A stretch of 64,000 bases of DNA from Salinibaculum rarum (GCF_030505615.1 NZ_CP129994.1:248001-312000); one strand, 5' to 3'. Counted from the first letter of the stretch, positions 25,383 through 34,607 are shown. Numbers and translations: made by a program. Notes: generated by a model from the letters alone, not told the origin.

Positions 25383-28283
25383 CTAGAAGGCGATGTCGTA
25401 TGTGATGCGTTCGAGGGCATTACTGAGGTCATCTGGTGAGTGGACGAAGGCGTGTGTATCGTAGTACGTTGCTTGGTCATCAAGTTCGGGTGGAATGTCA
25501 CCTTCATCGTGATGGAATGCAAGTGTCAACCCCATCACGGGCATCATCGCCTGTCGGAGTTCCTCACGATACGCCTCTTCGTCGTGGGGCTGTCCGTCCG
25601 TCACGCTCAGAACGAACGTTGCACCTCGTTCAAGTTCAAGGCGCCGTCGCGCAATGTTCAGCGGGTCGTGCAGCGGTGTTCCGCCATCCGTCTCCGCAGT
25701 CATCAACCGTTCTTTCGCCCGGTCGATGTCCTGATCGAACGGCGAGATGAGCCGGCCACGGTTGTCGAACATATCGATGATGCACACGTTGATACCGAGG
25801 TCTTCGAGGCCTTTAGCGAAGGCAACAACGCTTTTCTCGGCAGTTTCAATCCGGTCACGCATCGACCCGGATCGGTCTAGGACAATGACCACCGAGTAGT
25901 CTTTCTGCTCCCCTTCATCGACGCGTCGCATCACGTTCGTGGAACCGGTCTTCACACCGTGCAGCCGTGTTGTGTCCGGCTTCCCAGTGTTGACACCGTG
26001 ATTCCACTCATCACGCTGTTCCATCTCAAGCCGTTGTTTCAGGAGTTGCGTCACACCGTGACTTTCGTCAACCGCAGTGTTCCACCGCTGTTCAGAGTAC
26101 GACTCCTTGTCGTCGATGTTGAACTCGATTTCCGTGATATTCCCCTCACCAGCACCGTCTCCGCCGTCGTTCCCATCAAGTGCTTCGGCGAGATTCTCCA
26201 GTTCCTGCTTCAGCTGGTTCTCTTCACGCTGTTGGTCGCGCTTCTCATCACCGAGACGTTCTTTCGACTGCTGGATGTGATCTTCGTCAGGTTCGTATTC
26301 CTCACCCACGTCCGGGGGCTGTGACGGATCTTCCGTTTCACCAGCATCGACTTCGTTGTCTCCATCTTCATCCTTGCCAGGTATCGATTCTTCCTCGTTA
26401 CTGTCATCAGACTCACCAACATCACCATCACCGTTGTCGTCACTATCCTGCGACCCTCCGGTGTCACCACCGGGAGTACTCTGGTCAGGACCTTCGTTGT
26501 CATTTCCATCGATGTCTTCACTCCCGCCGTCTCCGTCGGTGCTGTTTCCGGCTTCGTCATCTTCGCCATCGCTATCGCCGTCTGCATTGCCATCTTCGCT
26601 CCCATCTTCGGCGTCATCGCTATCCCCACTATCGGCACTACTGCCACCCGCGGTGTCGTCGTCATCATCGAGGAATTCACCGAGTGACTTCTGCGTCCGG
26701 CCATCATTCCCGGTGTTTTCATCGGGATTCTCACCATCACCACCCGAAGTATCACCGTCAGCATCTTGCTTATCGCTCCCACCTGCACCATTGTCACCAG
26801 CGCTGGTATCCTCACCATCGCTGGCACTCTCCTCGCCGTCGGTTTCACCGTTACCCGAGTTAGACTCAGTACCTGACTCGGATTCAGTGTCCCCGGTGTC
26901 ACCTTCACCGGCGCTACCAGCACTGTCGCCATCAACATCTTCACCATCCGAGCCTCCGCTGGCCTCGGCGTCGCCCTCTTCACTACTAGTGTCACTGCTT
27001 GCATTACCGTTGTCGCCGTCACCGTCGCTGTGCCCCTCCTCATCACCGGCGTTGCCACTCGCGGCATCACTGCCTGCGTCATCGCCGTCACCAGCAGCCC
27101 CGTCGTTGTCGTCATTTTCACCATCATCGGCTTCAGATTCGGATTCCGCGCCTGCATCCCCGTCGGCGTCTGCATCTTTATCCGCGTCTCCACCGTTTGC
27201 CTCCTCCTGTTGAGCATCTTCGTCAGTGTCAGCATCAGGGTCAGCCTGCTGCGTCGTGACCTTCTGCATCTGTTGACTCGCCTGCTCCTGACGCTGTTTC
27301 ATCTGCTGCGAGGAATTTTGCTGAAGTTGAGACGCTTCCTGCTGTGCCGACCCGGAGTTGTTCTGGCGGTCGTCGCCTTCTTCTCCGTGCGGCTGCTTCT
27401 GGTCCATATCCTGGTCCGAAAGATCATCCAGGTTGAACGCTTCACGCAGCACTTCGTCTTGCTCTTTTAGGTACTCAAAAATCCGGCCCGTACGCTCTTC
27501 CGGATCACCGATCGTCTGCACGTCTGCAAGCATCTCCCGGAGTGACGGGAGCAGTTCGAGGAACAGTTCCTTATCTTTCTCAGAGGCAAACTGCCATGCG
27601 TCGTTGTCCTCGTCGAGAACCCGGTCTACAAATCCAGTGTTACACTTCCCAAGGTCGATGCTCGCAGACGGGAGTGCCTGGAAGATGTTGAGATTCTTCC
27701 AACGTTCGCCTTCCTGCTCATCAAGTCGATTGATGAAATTCTGGTTCTTGATGGCAAGTCGCTCCGCGACATTTTCACCCTTATCGGCTCGAAGAGCTTC
27801 CTCAATCGCAGCGTCTTCAGCCGCATTCCAGACTTTCACGTGGATGCCTTTGTCGGCTTGCGGCGGGCCGCTGAGAAGGAGTCGATGCAGATCAGAATTC
27901 TCGAAGTACGCGTTGACCGTCCCCTGATCGGTGTACAGGATGTGGCCGGCCTCGTGAATCGCCCAAGCGTACTGGATTTCTTTGTCGAATACCTCTCGGT
28001 CAATGTCTGTCGTCCGCTGTTCGACTTCACGCGTTGGGATCTTGATGACCGTGGGACGACCACTGTTGTTCCCCGTTTGTTTGACACTCGCCGTGTGAGC
28101 GTCATCGCTGAGGATGACCGTGAGATTGGCTTTCTTCGAGGGCGTGTGTGTAGACACGTAGGTTTCGATGCTCTCCTTCCGATTGGGGCTGGAACGAAGC
28201 CGGTAGTGTTTCCCGCCCTCAATGTCGGAGAGTGCCGAATTGCCGTCCGTGTTTGGTGAGATGGTGAATCGGTGTGAGCTCAT
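25383..28283 (-). CDS. CobT-like VWA protein with HEAGH motif and long acidic linker
   Basis: 966 residues. The N-terminal domain holds AIHEAGHILYT with HEAGH at 110-114, a zincin-like HExxH that may be active. Residues ~300-660 are almost only D, G, S, E, A, N: a disordered linker. The C-terminal VWA domain (~795-966) has a full MIDAS: VLDRSGSM at 802-809, then TDGGTP and VTDGQPHD. CobT/BchD-type VWA proteins work with a MoxR/CobS AAA+ ATPase, and one is encoded next door (28453-30012). No CobN or cobalamin gene is seen, so chelation is unlikely; remodelling of a target complex is more plausible (inference). Confidence 0.88.
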   Translation of the reverse strand: MSSHRFTISPNTDGNSALSDIEGGKHYRLRSSPNRKESIETYVSTHTPSKKANLTVILSDDAHTASVKQTGNNSGRPTVIKIPTREVEQRTTDIDREVFDKEIQYAWAIHEAGHILYTDQGTVNAYFENSDLHRLLLSGPPQADKGIHVKVWNAAEDAAIEEALRADKGENVAERLAIKNQNFINRLDEQEGERWKNLNIFQALPSASIDLGKCNTGFVDRVLDEDNDAWQFASEKDKELFLELLPSLREMLADVQTIGDPEERTGRIFEYLKEQDEVLREAFNLDDLSDQDMDQKQPHGEEGDDRQNNSGSAQQEASQLQQNSSQQMKQRQEQASQQMQKVTTQQADPDADTDEDAQQEEANGGDADKDADADGDAGAESESEADDGENDDNDGAAGDGDDAGSDAASGNAGDEEGHSDGDGDNGNASSDTSSEEGDAEASGGSDGEDVDGDSAGSAGEGDTGDTESESGTESNSGNGETDGEESASDGEDTSAGDNGAGGSDKQDADGDTSGGDGENPDENTGNDGRTQKSLGEFLDDDDDTAGGSSADSGDSDDAEDGSEDGNADGDSDGEDDEAGNSTDGDGGSEDIDGNDNEGPDQSTPGGDTGGSQDSDDNGDGDVGESDDSNEEESIPGKDEDGDNEVDAGETEDPSQPPDVGEEYEPDEDHIQQSKERLGDEKRDQQREENQLKQELENLAEALDGNDGGDGAGEGNITEIEFNIDDKESYSEQRWNTAVDESHGVTQLLKQRLEMEQRDEWNHGVNTGKPDTTRLHGVKTGSTNVMRRVDEGEQKDYSVVIVLDRSGSMRDRIETAEKSVVAFAKGLEDLGINVCIIDMFDNRGRLISPFDQDIDRAKERLMTAETDGGTPLHDPLNIARRRLELERGATFVLSVTDGQPHDEEAYREELRQAMMPVMGLTLAFHHDEGDIPPELDDQATYYDTHAFVHSPDDLSNALERITYDIAF
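26303..27383. repeat. Low-complexity acidic coding repeat
   Basis: Codons for Asp, Gly, Ser, Glu, Ala dominate and give irregular tcacc/gccgtc repeats on the plus strand. The other frames stay open here by composition only. Confidence 0.8.
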
Positions 28284-28338
28284 GTTTAGTGGGAGTTCGA
28301 GTAGGTGCGCTGAGTGGTGGCTTCCTGGGCACAGCCAC

Positions 28339-28376
28339 GCGGTGCGCCGTCACCCGGCGTGTCGCCGGCGCACCGC
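28339..28376. repeat. GC-rich intergenic hairpin (family H)
   Basis: 11-bp perfect stem gcggtgcgccg / cggcgcaccgc; loop tcacccggcgtgtcgc. It is 56 nt upstream of the VWA gene. Confidence 0.8.
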
Positions 28377-28452
28377 TGGCGGCGGACACAACCGGCACGC
28401 AACCGAGTGGGGGTGGACATTTTGAGCGAGAGACGCGATGAATGCGCGATGT

Positions 28453-30012
28453 TCAGTACACCTGGTCGATGTGGTCTTTGATGAGTTCCTCGACAGCTTC
28501 TTCTTTGTGTCGCGGTCCGAGCGTCCCCTTAACGACAGTCTGCGTTGCGCCACGAAGGTTATCGATACCGTCGTACATGTCTGCGACTTTCAGGATGTCA
28601 CGCGGCGAGAGACGCGGCACGTTGTTGTTCCCGGTTTCGACTTCGTCGCGGAATTCCGCCGCCATATCGACGAGATCCTGGATTTCGCCTTGCTTGAGGA
28701 TACGCCGGTCCTCGTTGACCATGTTGTCGATGAGGTTGACCTCCTTGTCCGCGGGGAGATACGGAATCGGGATGTTCTGGAGACGGTTCTTGAACGCGTC
28801 GTTGAGTTCGTGCGTCCCACCGTATCCCTGTTCGGGCGGATTCATCGTCGTCACCATCCGGAATGCCGGATGCGGTTCGATAACCTCGTTGCGTTCTTTG
28901 ACGTATAGCTTCGGGTCACGCTCCGTGAGCTGGTGGAGTGCCATCGTAATCTTCGGCGGTGCCGCGTTGATTTCGTCAGCGAGCAGCGTCCACCCATATC
29001 GCACACACCGTGGGATCGGGCCATCCTTCCAGATGATACTCCCATCCTCGCTGATTTTGTGAATCCCGAGAAGGTCCTGCGAAATCATCGAGGAGTCCAT
29101 GTTGATCGTGATGATCGGGCGGTTCGTCTTCGCCATGATGTACTTGACGAGGGTGTCCTTCCCGACGCCGGCGTGCCCGACGAGATTTGGCGTGTAGTTG
29201 TTCTTCGCCAGAATCCGGCACACGGCCTCGATGTCTTCCTCACCCGTCTCGATTTCTCGTGTGTACAGTGGATTGTAGTTCTCCACGTCGTGCGTGAAGG
29301 GGTGGTCCGGCTGTTCCTCGAGAATCGGGAGTCCGTTGAGGTGCTGATGTCGGCCCTTCGGCTTCCCGGCCGGCTGGTCTACGTCCGCAGCGAGATGTGC
29401 CGTTGCTTCGAGGTCGCTCCCGGCTTTTTCCTGTGCTTCGTACCAGGATGCCGTCCGAGTGAAGGCCTCACGCGCGATTTCGTCAACCGCATCGATGTTC
29501 TCGCTGGCTTCAGCTTTGAGCTCTTCCGCAGTGGTTTCGTTAACCGTTGGGACTGCTGCAAGGTCATCTACCTCAGCATCAGCGATTTCACGGAATGAAG
29601 AAAATCCATTCTCTTTGAGGACCTCTGCCGTGTTTTCCTCTACATCAGTTAGTTCCGTGAGATCGTCCGTAGAACCGTCATCACCGTCCGGCGAATATGC
29701 TTCATCATCGTTGTCTTCGGAGTCGCTCACATCGGCATCTTCCAGTGTGATGTCGTCCGGTTGGTCACCGACCGTATCGACACTCACAATCGTGTCTTGT
29801 CCGAGGCTGTTTTCCTGAATATCCACGTAACTGCCTTCCACGACAGCCATCACTTCGTCGTATTCGTAGTCTGTGGATTCTTCGACTTGCGTGACAGCGA
29901 CGTTCGCGCTGACACGTCCATTGTTTTCTTTCCGGCACTTTTCGAGGTGATGCGTAATCTGTCGGAGTGTCTCTTTGTCCAGATTGGATGCGTTGATGTC
30001 AGTTGCGCTCAT
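28453..30012 (-). CDS. MoxR/CobS-like AAA+ ATPase
   Basis: 519 residues. Acidic N-terminus with a helix-hairpin-helix-like part at ~117-170 (LKENGFSSFREIADAEVDDL). AAA+ core: Walker A GHAGVGKDT at 279-287, Walker B TLLADEINAA at 342-351, sensor 1 VTTMNPPEQGYGG near 380, Arg finger region AFKNRLQNI. MoxR/CobS ATPases pair with VWA proteins; the CobT-like partner is the next gene downstream. A hairpin and its own leader separate them, so expression may be independent. Confidence 0.9.
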   Translation of the reverse strand: MSATDINASNLDKETLRQITHHLEKCRKENNGRVSANVAVTQVEESTDYEYDEVMAVVEGSYVDIQENSLGQDTIVSVDTVGDQPDDITLEDADVSDSEDNDDEAYSPDGDDGSTDDLTELTDVEENTAEVLKENGFSSFREIADAEVDDLAAVPTVNETTAEELKAEASENIDAVDEIAREAFTRTASWYEAQEKAGSDLEATAHLAADVDQPAGKPKGRHQHLNGLPILEEQPDHPFTHDVENYNPLYTREIETGEEDIEAVCRILAKNNYTPNLVGHAGVGKDTLVKYIMAKTNRPIITINMDSSMISQDLLGIHKISEDGSIIWKDGPIPRCVRYGWTLLADEINAAPPKITMALHQLTERDPKLYVKERNEVIEPHPAFRMVTTMNPPEQGYGGTHELNDAFKNRLQNIPIPYLPADKEVNLIDNMVNEDRRILKQGEIQDLVDMAAEFRDEVETGNNNVPRLSPRDILKVADMYDGIDNLRGATQTVVKGTLGPRHKEEAVEELIKDHIDQVY

Positions 30013-30022
30013 AATGAATCAC
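30010..30022 (-). promoter_or_regulatory. Shared start context TGATTCATTATG
   Basis: Minus strand GTGATTCATTATG. The same 12 nt precede gene 24680 (TGATTCATTATG), and TGATTCACCATG precedes 51642. It may be a translation or initiation signal. Confidence 0.35.
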
Positions 30023-30072
30023 TGTATGGGGTTTCGGTTTGGTGCGGGGTGCGCGGCTGCGCCCAGGGGAGT

Positions 30073-30111
30073 GCCGCGCGGGCTCCACTCTGCCTTGATG
30101 GCCCGCGCGGC
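30073..30111. repeat. GC-rich intergenic hairpin (family H)
   Basis: 11-bp perfect stem gccgcgcgggc / gcccgcgcggc; loop tccactctgccttgatg. The right arm overlaps gccgctg (30110-30116), which can pair with cagcggt (30156-30162). Confidence 0.8.
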
Positions 30112-30234
30112 CGCTGCGGGATATTGACTCTCAAGTTTCGTGGTAGTTAAACTCTCAGCGGTGTGACGACCATGCGGAACCCGTTTTGAAGCCGGAGGTG
30201 TTAGTCTCATATCGATCAGAAAGAGAGGGCGTGG

Positions 30235-31572
30235 TCAGAAGTTGAGGAGTTTCTTCTGCTGGCGGCGCATTGTATCGCCTTTCTCAGCGAGTGTTTGTGG
30301 TTGATGTGACGTGTCCACTGCGTCAATCTCGTCGATGTTCGTATCTGCGAGCGTGACTTGTTCAGGGTTAACTTCTTGCTTGGCTTGTGCTCTGTTGATG
30401 TCTTTCTGGTATTCAGTCTCGACTTTCCGAATCTGCCGTTGTGGCTGCCGCACGATGTTTGACGCGATTTCAGCGTAGGCACGGAATGTTGCGGATGCGT
30501 GGACGTCACTGTCACCCTGCCCTTCGAAGTTACTTTCGAGTGAGGTTAGGAGACTGTGTGATAGCGTCCACGCGGTAACTACGAGATCGTCACTGTGGGC
30601 TTTCGCTAGTTTTGCGGCTGGCTCGGCGTAGTCTTCTGGGATGTCCGCAAGGTAGTCGAAGAATTCCACAATGTCGTATCCAGTGTCTTTGAAGTCGATG
30701 GTGATGCTCTCGGCACGCGTGATGTCTTGCAGGAGCTCGTCTGTGTAGGTGAGAATGCGGTCGTATTCGTCACTCCACCATTCGCGGATGTCTTTCGTTG
30801 CGTCATCCTTTTCACCGACGTGCCGTCGGCTATTCCGCGGCCCGAGACCGTACATCCATGTGCCGCGTTCAGCATCGAATCCGAAAAGCCGACTGTCGAA
30901 TGCACGACCGCCCGTGAAGTTGTATCCGGTCTGAATACCCATGTAGATTGGGCGGTCACGGTTGTCGTTAGCATCTTCTTGCTGTGGAGGATGAATGGTC
31001 TGTGAGTTAAACAAGACGTACAGGTCGATTTCACCACCGTAGTTACGGATGCTTGCCCATCCAAAGATGTCGTCAGCCTCACCTTCTTCACGGAAGGTGC
31101 GCTGCGCAGGGTAATACGCCTCAGCAGGGTTGATGATCGTGTAAGAATCCGTAGCGATTTGCCATCGATACTTCGTGTCGTATCCAAGCGCGTCTAGTGC
31201 TTTTCGGCGGTCGTCAACAACATCGACATAATCAGTCACGTCGACGAGACGGTCAGCGTCATCAATGAGTTCGGGATTAACGCTCAAATCGTCGATGTCG
31301 AAATCAACGCTCCGAGTGTCGAATATGTCTTTGATGCGTTCGACATCAACGGTGCCGTCGGTGTTGACGAAATCATTGACTGATTTGAGATCTCCAGCGT
31401 TAGCTTCAGGGAGCAGCTGGATGATGTCTTTGAATGTTGCGTCCGGTGAGGTACTCACGGTTTTCCCGAGACGGGAGGCGATACTGGCAGGTATTTCGCC
31501 ATTGTCTTTCGGTGTGAGACCAGCAAAGGGGATGCGCTGACGTTCTTCGATGAGGTGTTGTTTGTATTGCAT
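30235..31572 (-). CDS. DUF932-like protein
   Basis: 445 residues from ATG 31572, with a rare GGAGG 5 nt before it. The part YRWQIATDSYTIINPAEAYY with RNYGGEIDLYVLFNS and GYNFTGGRAFDSRLFG looks like the DUF932 family found on plasmids and phages next to DNA-processing genes. Helical C-terminus. It stands in the same direction as the MoxR and VWA genes, making a three-gene module. Function unknown; the family name is a moderate-confidence assignment. Confidence 0.6.
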   Translation of the reverse strand: MQYKQHLIEERQRIPFAGLTPKDNGEIPASIASRLGKTVSTSPDATFKDIIQLLPEANAGDLKSVNDFVNTDGTVDVERIKDIFDTRSVDFDIDDLSVNPELIDDADRLVDVTDYVDVVDDRRKALDALGYDTKYRWQIATDSYTIINPAEAYYPAQRTFREEGEADDIFGWASIRNYGGEIDLYVLFNSQTIHPPQQEDANDNRDRPIYMGIQTGYNFTGGRAFDSRLFGFDAERGTWMYGLGPRNSRRHVGEKDDATKDIREWWSDEYDRILTYTDELLQDITRAESITIDFKDTGYDIVEFFDYLADIPEDYAEPAAKLAKAHSDDLVVTAWTLSHSLLTSLESNFEGQGDSDVHASATFRAYAEIASNIVRQPQRQIRKVETEYQKDINRAQAKQEVNPEQVTLADTNIDEIDAVDTSHQPQTLAEKGDTMRRQQKKLLNF

Positions 31573-31651
31573 GGTGTTTCCTCCGGTGGGTATGATGTTG
31601 TGCGTCGGGTCGCTGGCTGGGAGGTCCTGGCTTCCCGGGCACCCCGCCGTT

Positions 31652-31693
31652 CGCGGCGGGCGCGTCACTTCGGGTTGTTGCGCGCCCGCCGCG
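31652..31693. repeat. GC-rich intergenic hairpin (family H), 13-bp stem
   Basis: Stem cgcggcgggcgcg / cgcgcccgccgcg; loop tcacttcgggttgttg. Right arm overlaps ccgcgac (31689-31695), which can instead pair with gtcgcgg (31714-31720), a competing helix continued by ccc/ggg. Confidence 0.8.
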
Positions 31694-31839
31694 ACCCCCG
31701 CGTTTCGCAGGGTGTCGCGGTTTTGTTGCGATGGTGGTGCGTGTGGGAGTGAGTATCCACAGTGAGTGGCGTTGAATGCAGGTGCTGCGCGCGCCCTGCG
31801 GCCCATTGGGTATGGGGCTGTTTTATCAGCGTGTTGGGT

Positions 31840-31980
31840 TACAGTGTATGAATCTCACCGGGATAAACGCTTGGCTTTCATTTGATTATTGACGTAGTAT
31901 AAAACAGGTAACGTATCCGGTTAATTGCAAGAAACCATAATTAAAATGATGGTCTTAAAAGAAGTTACCTAGCCGCGAAC
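31840..31980. other. AT-rich non-coding stretch
   Basis: Part of a 411-nt gap between 31573 and 31983. It is clearly AT richer than its surroundings and contains ggtaac ... gttacc (31918-31923 / 31963-31968) as ends of an imperfect fold, plus gtataaaac on the plus strand. It could be a promoter or origin-related region, or the terminator of the small-gene operon. No gene seen. Confidence 0.35.
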
Positions 31981-31983
31981 CCA

Positions 31984-32169
31984 TCAATAATAAAGAGTTT
32001 CTTCTCCTCCCTCCTCCAAATCCTGGATGTGAATTTTTGCAACCTCCCCAGGCACCGATAACTCCTTCACTTCTCCAACTGCCTCATCCATTGACGACGC
32101 TCGAACAGTATGTGCTTTCGACACCAATACCTCAACGCCAAACGTCCGACTATCATCAGCAGACATCAT
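31984..32169 (-). CDS. Small hypothetical protein
   Basis: 61 residues (start ATG 32169 or the next codon). Strand-rich, with GVEVLVSKAHTVRASSMDEA and AKIHIQDLEEGGEE. Third gene of a tight operon with 32177 and 32374. It might be a small Sm- or PadR-sized fold, but nothing is recognised. Confidence 0.6.
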   Translation of the reverse strand: MMSADDSRTFGVEVLVSKAHTVRASSMDEAVGEVKELSVPGEVAKIHIQDLEEGGEETLYY

Positions 32170-32176
32170 CACCACC

Positions 32177-32374
32177 TCAAAACATCATACTCCGAGCGCG
32201 TTCCTCAGCTTCAGACAACGACATCGACACGATCGACCCTTCCATAACCCGAGTTTCCTCACCACCACTTGCTGGCTGTGATACTCGAACCCGGCCATCA
32301 TCAGTTTCCTTTGCCGTTACCACATCCTCATACGTCACTTCACCCTGCTTCGTTTTGACAGTGACTGTAGGCAT
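32177..32374 (-). CDS. Small hypothetical protein
   Basis: 65 residues (MPTVTVKTKQGEVTYEDVVT). Beta-rich start, helical end (SLSEAEERARSMMF). Its ATG overlaps the stop of the upstream gene (TGATG), so translation is coupled. Function unknown. Confidence 0.6.
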   Translation of the reverse strand: MPTVTVKTKQGEVTYEDVVTAKETDDGRVRVSQPASGGEETRVMEGSIVSMSLSEAEERARSMMF

Positions 32375-32604
32375 CACGCAGTCACCCCCGTCACTGTCTC
32401 TGCATCACACCGGTCAACCTCTATCATTGCCACAACAGAGAAATCATCATCCCGCCCCTCACGTTCAATAAGCGTCGTTAGGTGCTCACGAGCTTCCTTC
32501 TCTGTGTCGAATACGTTAGGATCTTGCTGAGAGAGTTGTTTCACGAGTTTGTTCGACGAACGACGCAGCACGCCATATTTCACAAGTCGAGTTTCTTGAG
32601 TCAT
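32374..32604 (-). CDS. Small hypothetical protein
   Basis: 76 residues, alpha/beta, basic start (TRLVKYGVLRRSSNKLVKQL) and an acidic second half. First gene of the three-gene operon. A family H hairpin lies 76 nt upstream. Function unknown. Confidence 0.65.
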   Translation of the reverse strand: MTQETRLVKYGVLRRSSNKLVKQLSQQDPNVFDTEKEAREHLTTLIEREGRDDDFSVVAMIEVDRCDAETVTGVTA

Positions 32605-32680
32605 CAGTTGTCACCGGCGCCTGTGCCGCGTTGCGCTCTCACATCCTGAGGGGTGTCCCCCAAGCGGGCACATCCGCGGC

Positions 32681-32715
32681 GGGCAGGCGCCATCTGACGG
32701 CTTCTGCGCCTGCCC
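32681..32715. repeat. GC-rich intergenic hairpin (family H)
   Basis: 10-bp perfect stem gggcaggcgc / gcgcctgccc; loop catctgacggcttct. The right arm shares its last 3 nt with the next helix. Confidence 0.75.
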
Positions 32716-32818
32716 ACCGCGCGCTTTTTCCACTTGGTGGTTCCCAGTGCAAGCGCTCCCTGGGGCCGACTTCGGCGGCCTTCCTGGGAGCGCTTGCGTC
32801 ACTCAACGCGCGGGTGGG
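32713..32818. other. Long-range helix enclosing two hairpins
   Basis: cccaccgcgcg (32713-32723) pairs with cgcgcgggtggg (32807-32818) with one bulge. Inside are ccac-ttg-gtgg (32730-32740) and an 11-bp stem caagcgctccc (32750-32760) / gggagcgcttg (32786-32796). Confidence 0.65.
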
Positions 32819-32849
32819 GCACCGAGACACGTTCTTTCTGCTGCACTCG

Positions 32850-33062
32850 CTAGAACTCTTCTTCGTCTTCAAATCCGCCTTCCTCAAATTCTGACTCCTC
32901 GTCAAACCCTTCTTCTTCTCCCTCTACAACGCCTTCCACCGCTTCTTCAGCGACATCTTCGACGACTTCGCCAATTCCTTCATCATGACTGTGGTGAGTG
33001 TGATTGCGTTTTGAGTGACTACCTAGTCCCAATGCCTTCTTGATACGGGTAATCAGACCCAT
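32850..33062 (-). CDS. Small protein with basic head and very acidic tail
   Basis: 70 residues from ATG 33062 (MGLITRIKKALGLGSHSKRN). An amphipathic basic N-terminus with His residues is followed by an almost pure E/D/G/F tail. Such a charge split suggests membrane or DNA contact by the head. Low complexity prevents any family assignment. Confidence 0.55.
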   Translation of the reverse strand: MGLITRIKKALGLGSHSKRNHTHHSHDEGIGEVVEDVAEEAVEGVVEGEEEGFDEESEFEEGGFEDEEEF

Positions 33063-33121
33063 ATTTGTTGGTACTGGTGTGAACCGTAAAAGAGATAGTG
33101 TGGTGTTTGCTTTTGTGAGAT

Positions 33122-33367
33122 TCACAGGTTGTCGTCTTCCCACGCTTCAACGAACCCTTCTAGAGTGAATGCCTCAAGTGCCGTTACTTGGCAATCTGGG
33201 CAGTGCCACCTGTGAACATAGCTGTCCCCTACCCATTGTGCGTCGCCTTCAAGAATTAGATTGCCGCGACAGTCGTTTGCGTCCTCTGCGTGCGGAAATG
33301 CGAGTGTTGGTTCATCAATGTGCATAGAGATCACAGAGCCGGGGTATTTGCGCCGACTCCACTCCAT
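33122..33367 (-). CDS. Small Cys/His protein
   Basis: 81 residues. WHCPDCQ near 54 is one zinc knuckle; Cys/His earlier (HAEDANDCRG) may complete the site. Acidic end. It lies between an acidic small gene and the HhH protein. Function unknown. Confidence 0.65.
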   Translation of the reverse strand: MEWSRRKYPGSVISMHIDEPTLAFPHAEDANDCRGNLILEGDAQWVGDSYVHRWHCPDCQVTALEAFTLEGFVEAWEDDNL

Positions 33368-33389
33368 ATTGGTCGGCGCTTGTTGTGCC

Positions 33390-33432
33390 GCCTCGGCGAG
33401 GAAAACCAGCGAAGCGGTGTCCTCGCCGAGGC
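33390..33432. repeat. GC-rich hairpin, 13-bp stem
   Basis: gcctcggcgagga / tcctcgccgaggc perfect; 17-nt loop without CAY. It lies 9 nt after the stop of 33441-34553 and 23 nt before the start at 33367, so it may be the terminator of the upstream gene. Confidence 0.65.
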
Positions 33433-33440
33433 AAACACTT

Positions 33441-34553
33441 CTAAAGTAGTGACGTTAACGTTGCTTGGTCTGGCGGAAGGTCATTGGAGTCGAGTTTGTG
33501 ATGGTAGTTATCGAGATAGAGTTTTGCACCGGTGCGGATTGCTTCAGCTGTGGCCTTCCCAACAAAGGTGATGTCTTTGAGATTTGTCTTTGGGACTGAC
33601 TGAAGGTTAGGGATTTCTGTGAAACCGTTTTCGTAGAGTCGTTCAGCGGTTCCCGTGCTAACCCCTTCGAATTGTTCAACAATAGCAACGAATTCGTCTT
33701 TTGAAAGTGTTTTCAGAGGTTTTTCAGAGATTGAGTCTTCGGATGTACCTGGTGTGAATTTTGGATCAGTTATCGGTGTTCCGGGAGTTATGTTCTTTGT
33801 TTTGTTTGGATGGGCTGACAGTGGTTTTTGAGGTATTTCGGAGTTGGAGTCTGCTTCAATTAGGAGGTCGCGGCATGTTGGACAGAGTAGGAAGGGTCCT
33901 TCAATATCATACACAGTAGATGTTGTGTCAAATTCTGCAATTCCGCTTTTTGGGGTTGCACAGATTGAGCAGGCAGTCTCAGCTGATGTTTGTGTTGAGA
34001 AACTCGATGAATCGATGGTTTCTATGTTGATCTTCTCTGCTAATCTTCCTAAGAAGATTTTGCGTTGAGTGTGCCAATGTTGGAGAGCAGAAGCACATCT
34101 GTTGCAGATGAACGTATTGAGATATGATTCAATTTCCATTCGGTTGGATCGGTCTCCTTTTAGCCACCAGTCAAATCGGTCTTCCCAAGTTGGTTCCCAT
34201 GTCTTTTCAACAAGGTTTAATTCAGTGATTCCGGCTGAAGCCTGGTTACTATATTGGCATCCATATTCACTTTTCAGGTGGTATGGATGTTTATCCAGTC
34301 GAATTGTTGAGTTCGTTCGTGCTAGTTGGAGAACCGGTTTATCGCTGACATCAGCACAGATTGCTTCCAATGTATCTGTGAGTTGTTTTTTAAGAGTGCT
34401 CCCGTCTGATTTTGACACTCGGAGTACTGTGTCATCAAAAATCACGTCAATAGTGTCGTTTGGGCCGCGTTCTGCACGAATTTCTGCGTCTTGGTCAGTT
34501 AAGAGAACGTCTGGTTTGGTATCTGTGTTGGTTTGATTTGATTGTGATGTCAT
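33441..34553 (-). CDS. Zinc-finger and helix-hairpin-helix protein
   Basis: 370 residues. CNRC, CSIC and CPTC knuckles at ~152-225 form one or two metal sites. At the C-terminus a pair of HhH motifs (GVSTGTAERLYENGFTEI and ITFVGKATAEAI) resembles those that bind DNA non-specifically. The gene is AT richer than its neighbours, with other codon choices, so it may be a more recent acquisition. A nuclease or repair-related DNA-binding role is possible but not shown. Confidence 0.7.
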   Translation of the reverse strand: MTSQSNQTNTDTKPDVLLTDQDAEIRAERGPNDTIDVIFDDTVLRVSKSDGSTLKKQLTDTLEAICADVSDKPVLQLARTNSTIRLDKHPYHLKSEYGCQYSNQASAGITELNLVEKTWEPTWEDRFDWWLKGDRSNRMEIESYLNTFICNRCASALQHWHTQRKIFLGRLAEKINIETIDSSSFSTQTSAETACSICATPKSGIAEFDTTSTVYDIEGPFLLCPTCRDLLIEADSNSEIPQKPLSAHPNKTKNITPGTPITDPKFTPGTSEDSISEKPLKTLSKDEFVAIVEQFEGVSTGTAERLYENGFTEIPNLQSVPKTNLKDITFVGKATAEAIRTGAKLYLDNYHHKLDSNDLPPDQATLTSLL

Positions 34554-34607
34554 GGTTTCGGGATTTCAGATTCTGTTTTTGCGAGGATTGGTGATTGCTG
34601 GGCCTCT

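Noticed and set aside
26210-27235. Long open frames on both strands across the acidic linker of the VWA gene (minus 341 codons, plus 285 codons)
   Set aside because: They exist only because the D/G/S/E codon composition lacks stops in other frames; their proteins are low complexity and have no start context.
25383-30012. Cobalamin biosynthesis (CobS/CobT cobaltochelatase)
   Set aside because: No CobN and no other corrin gene; the VWA protein has a different N-terminal domain and linker. Only the ATPase-VWA pairing is shared.
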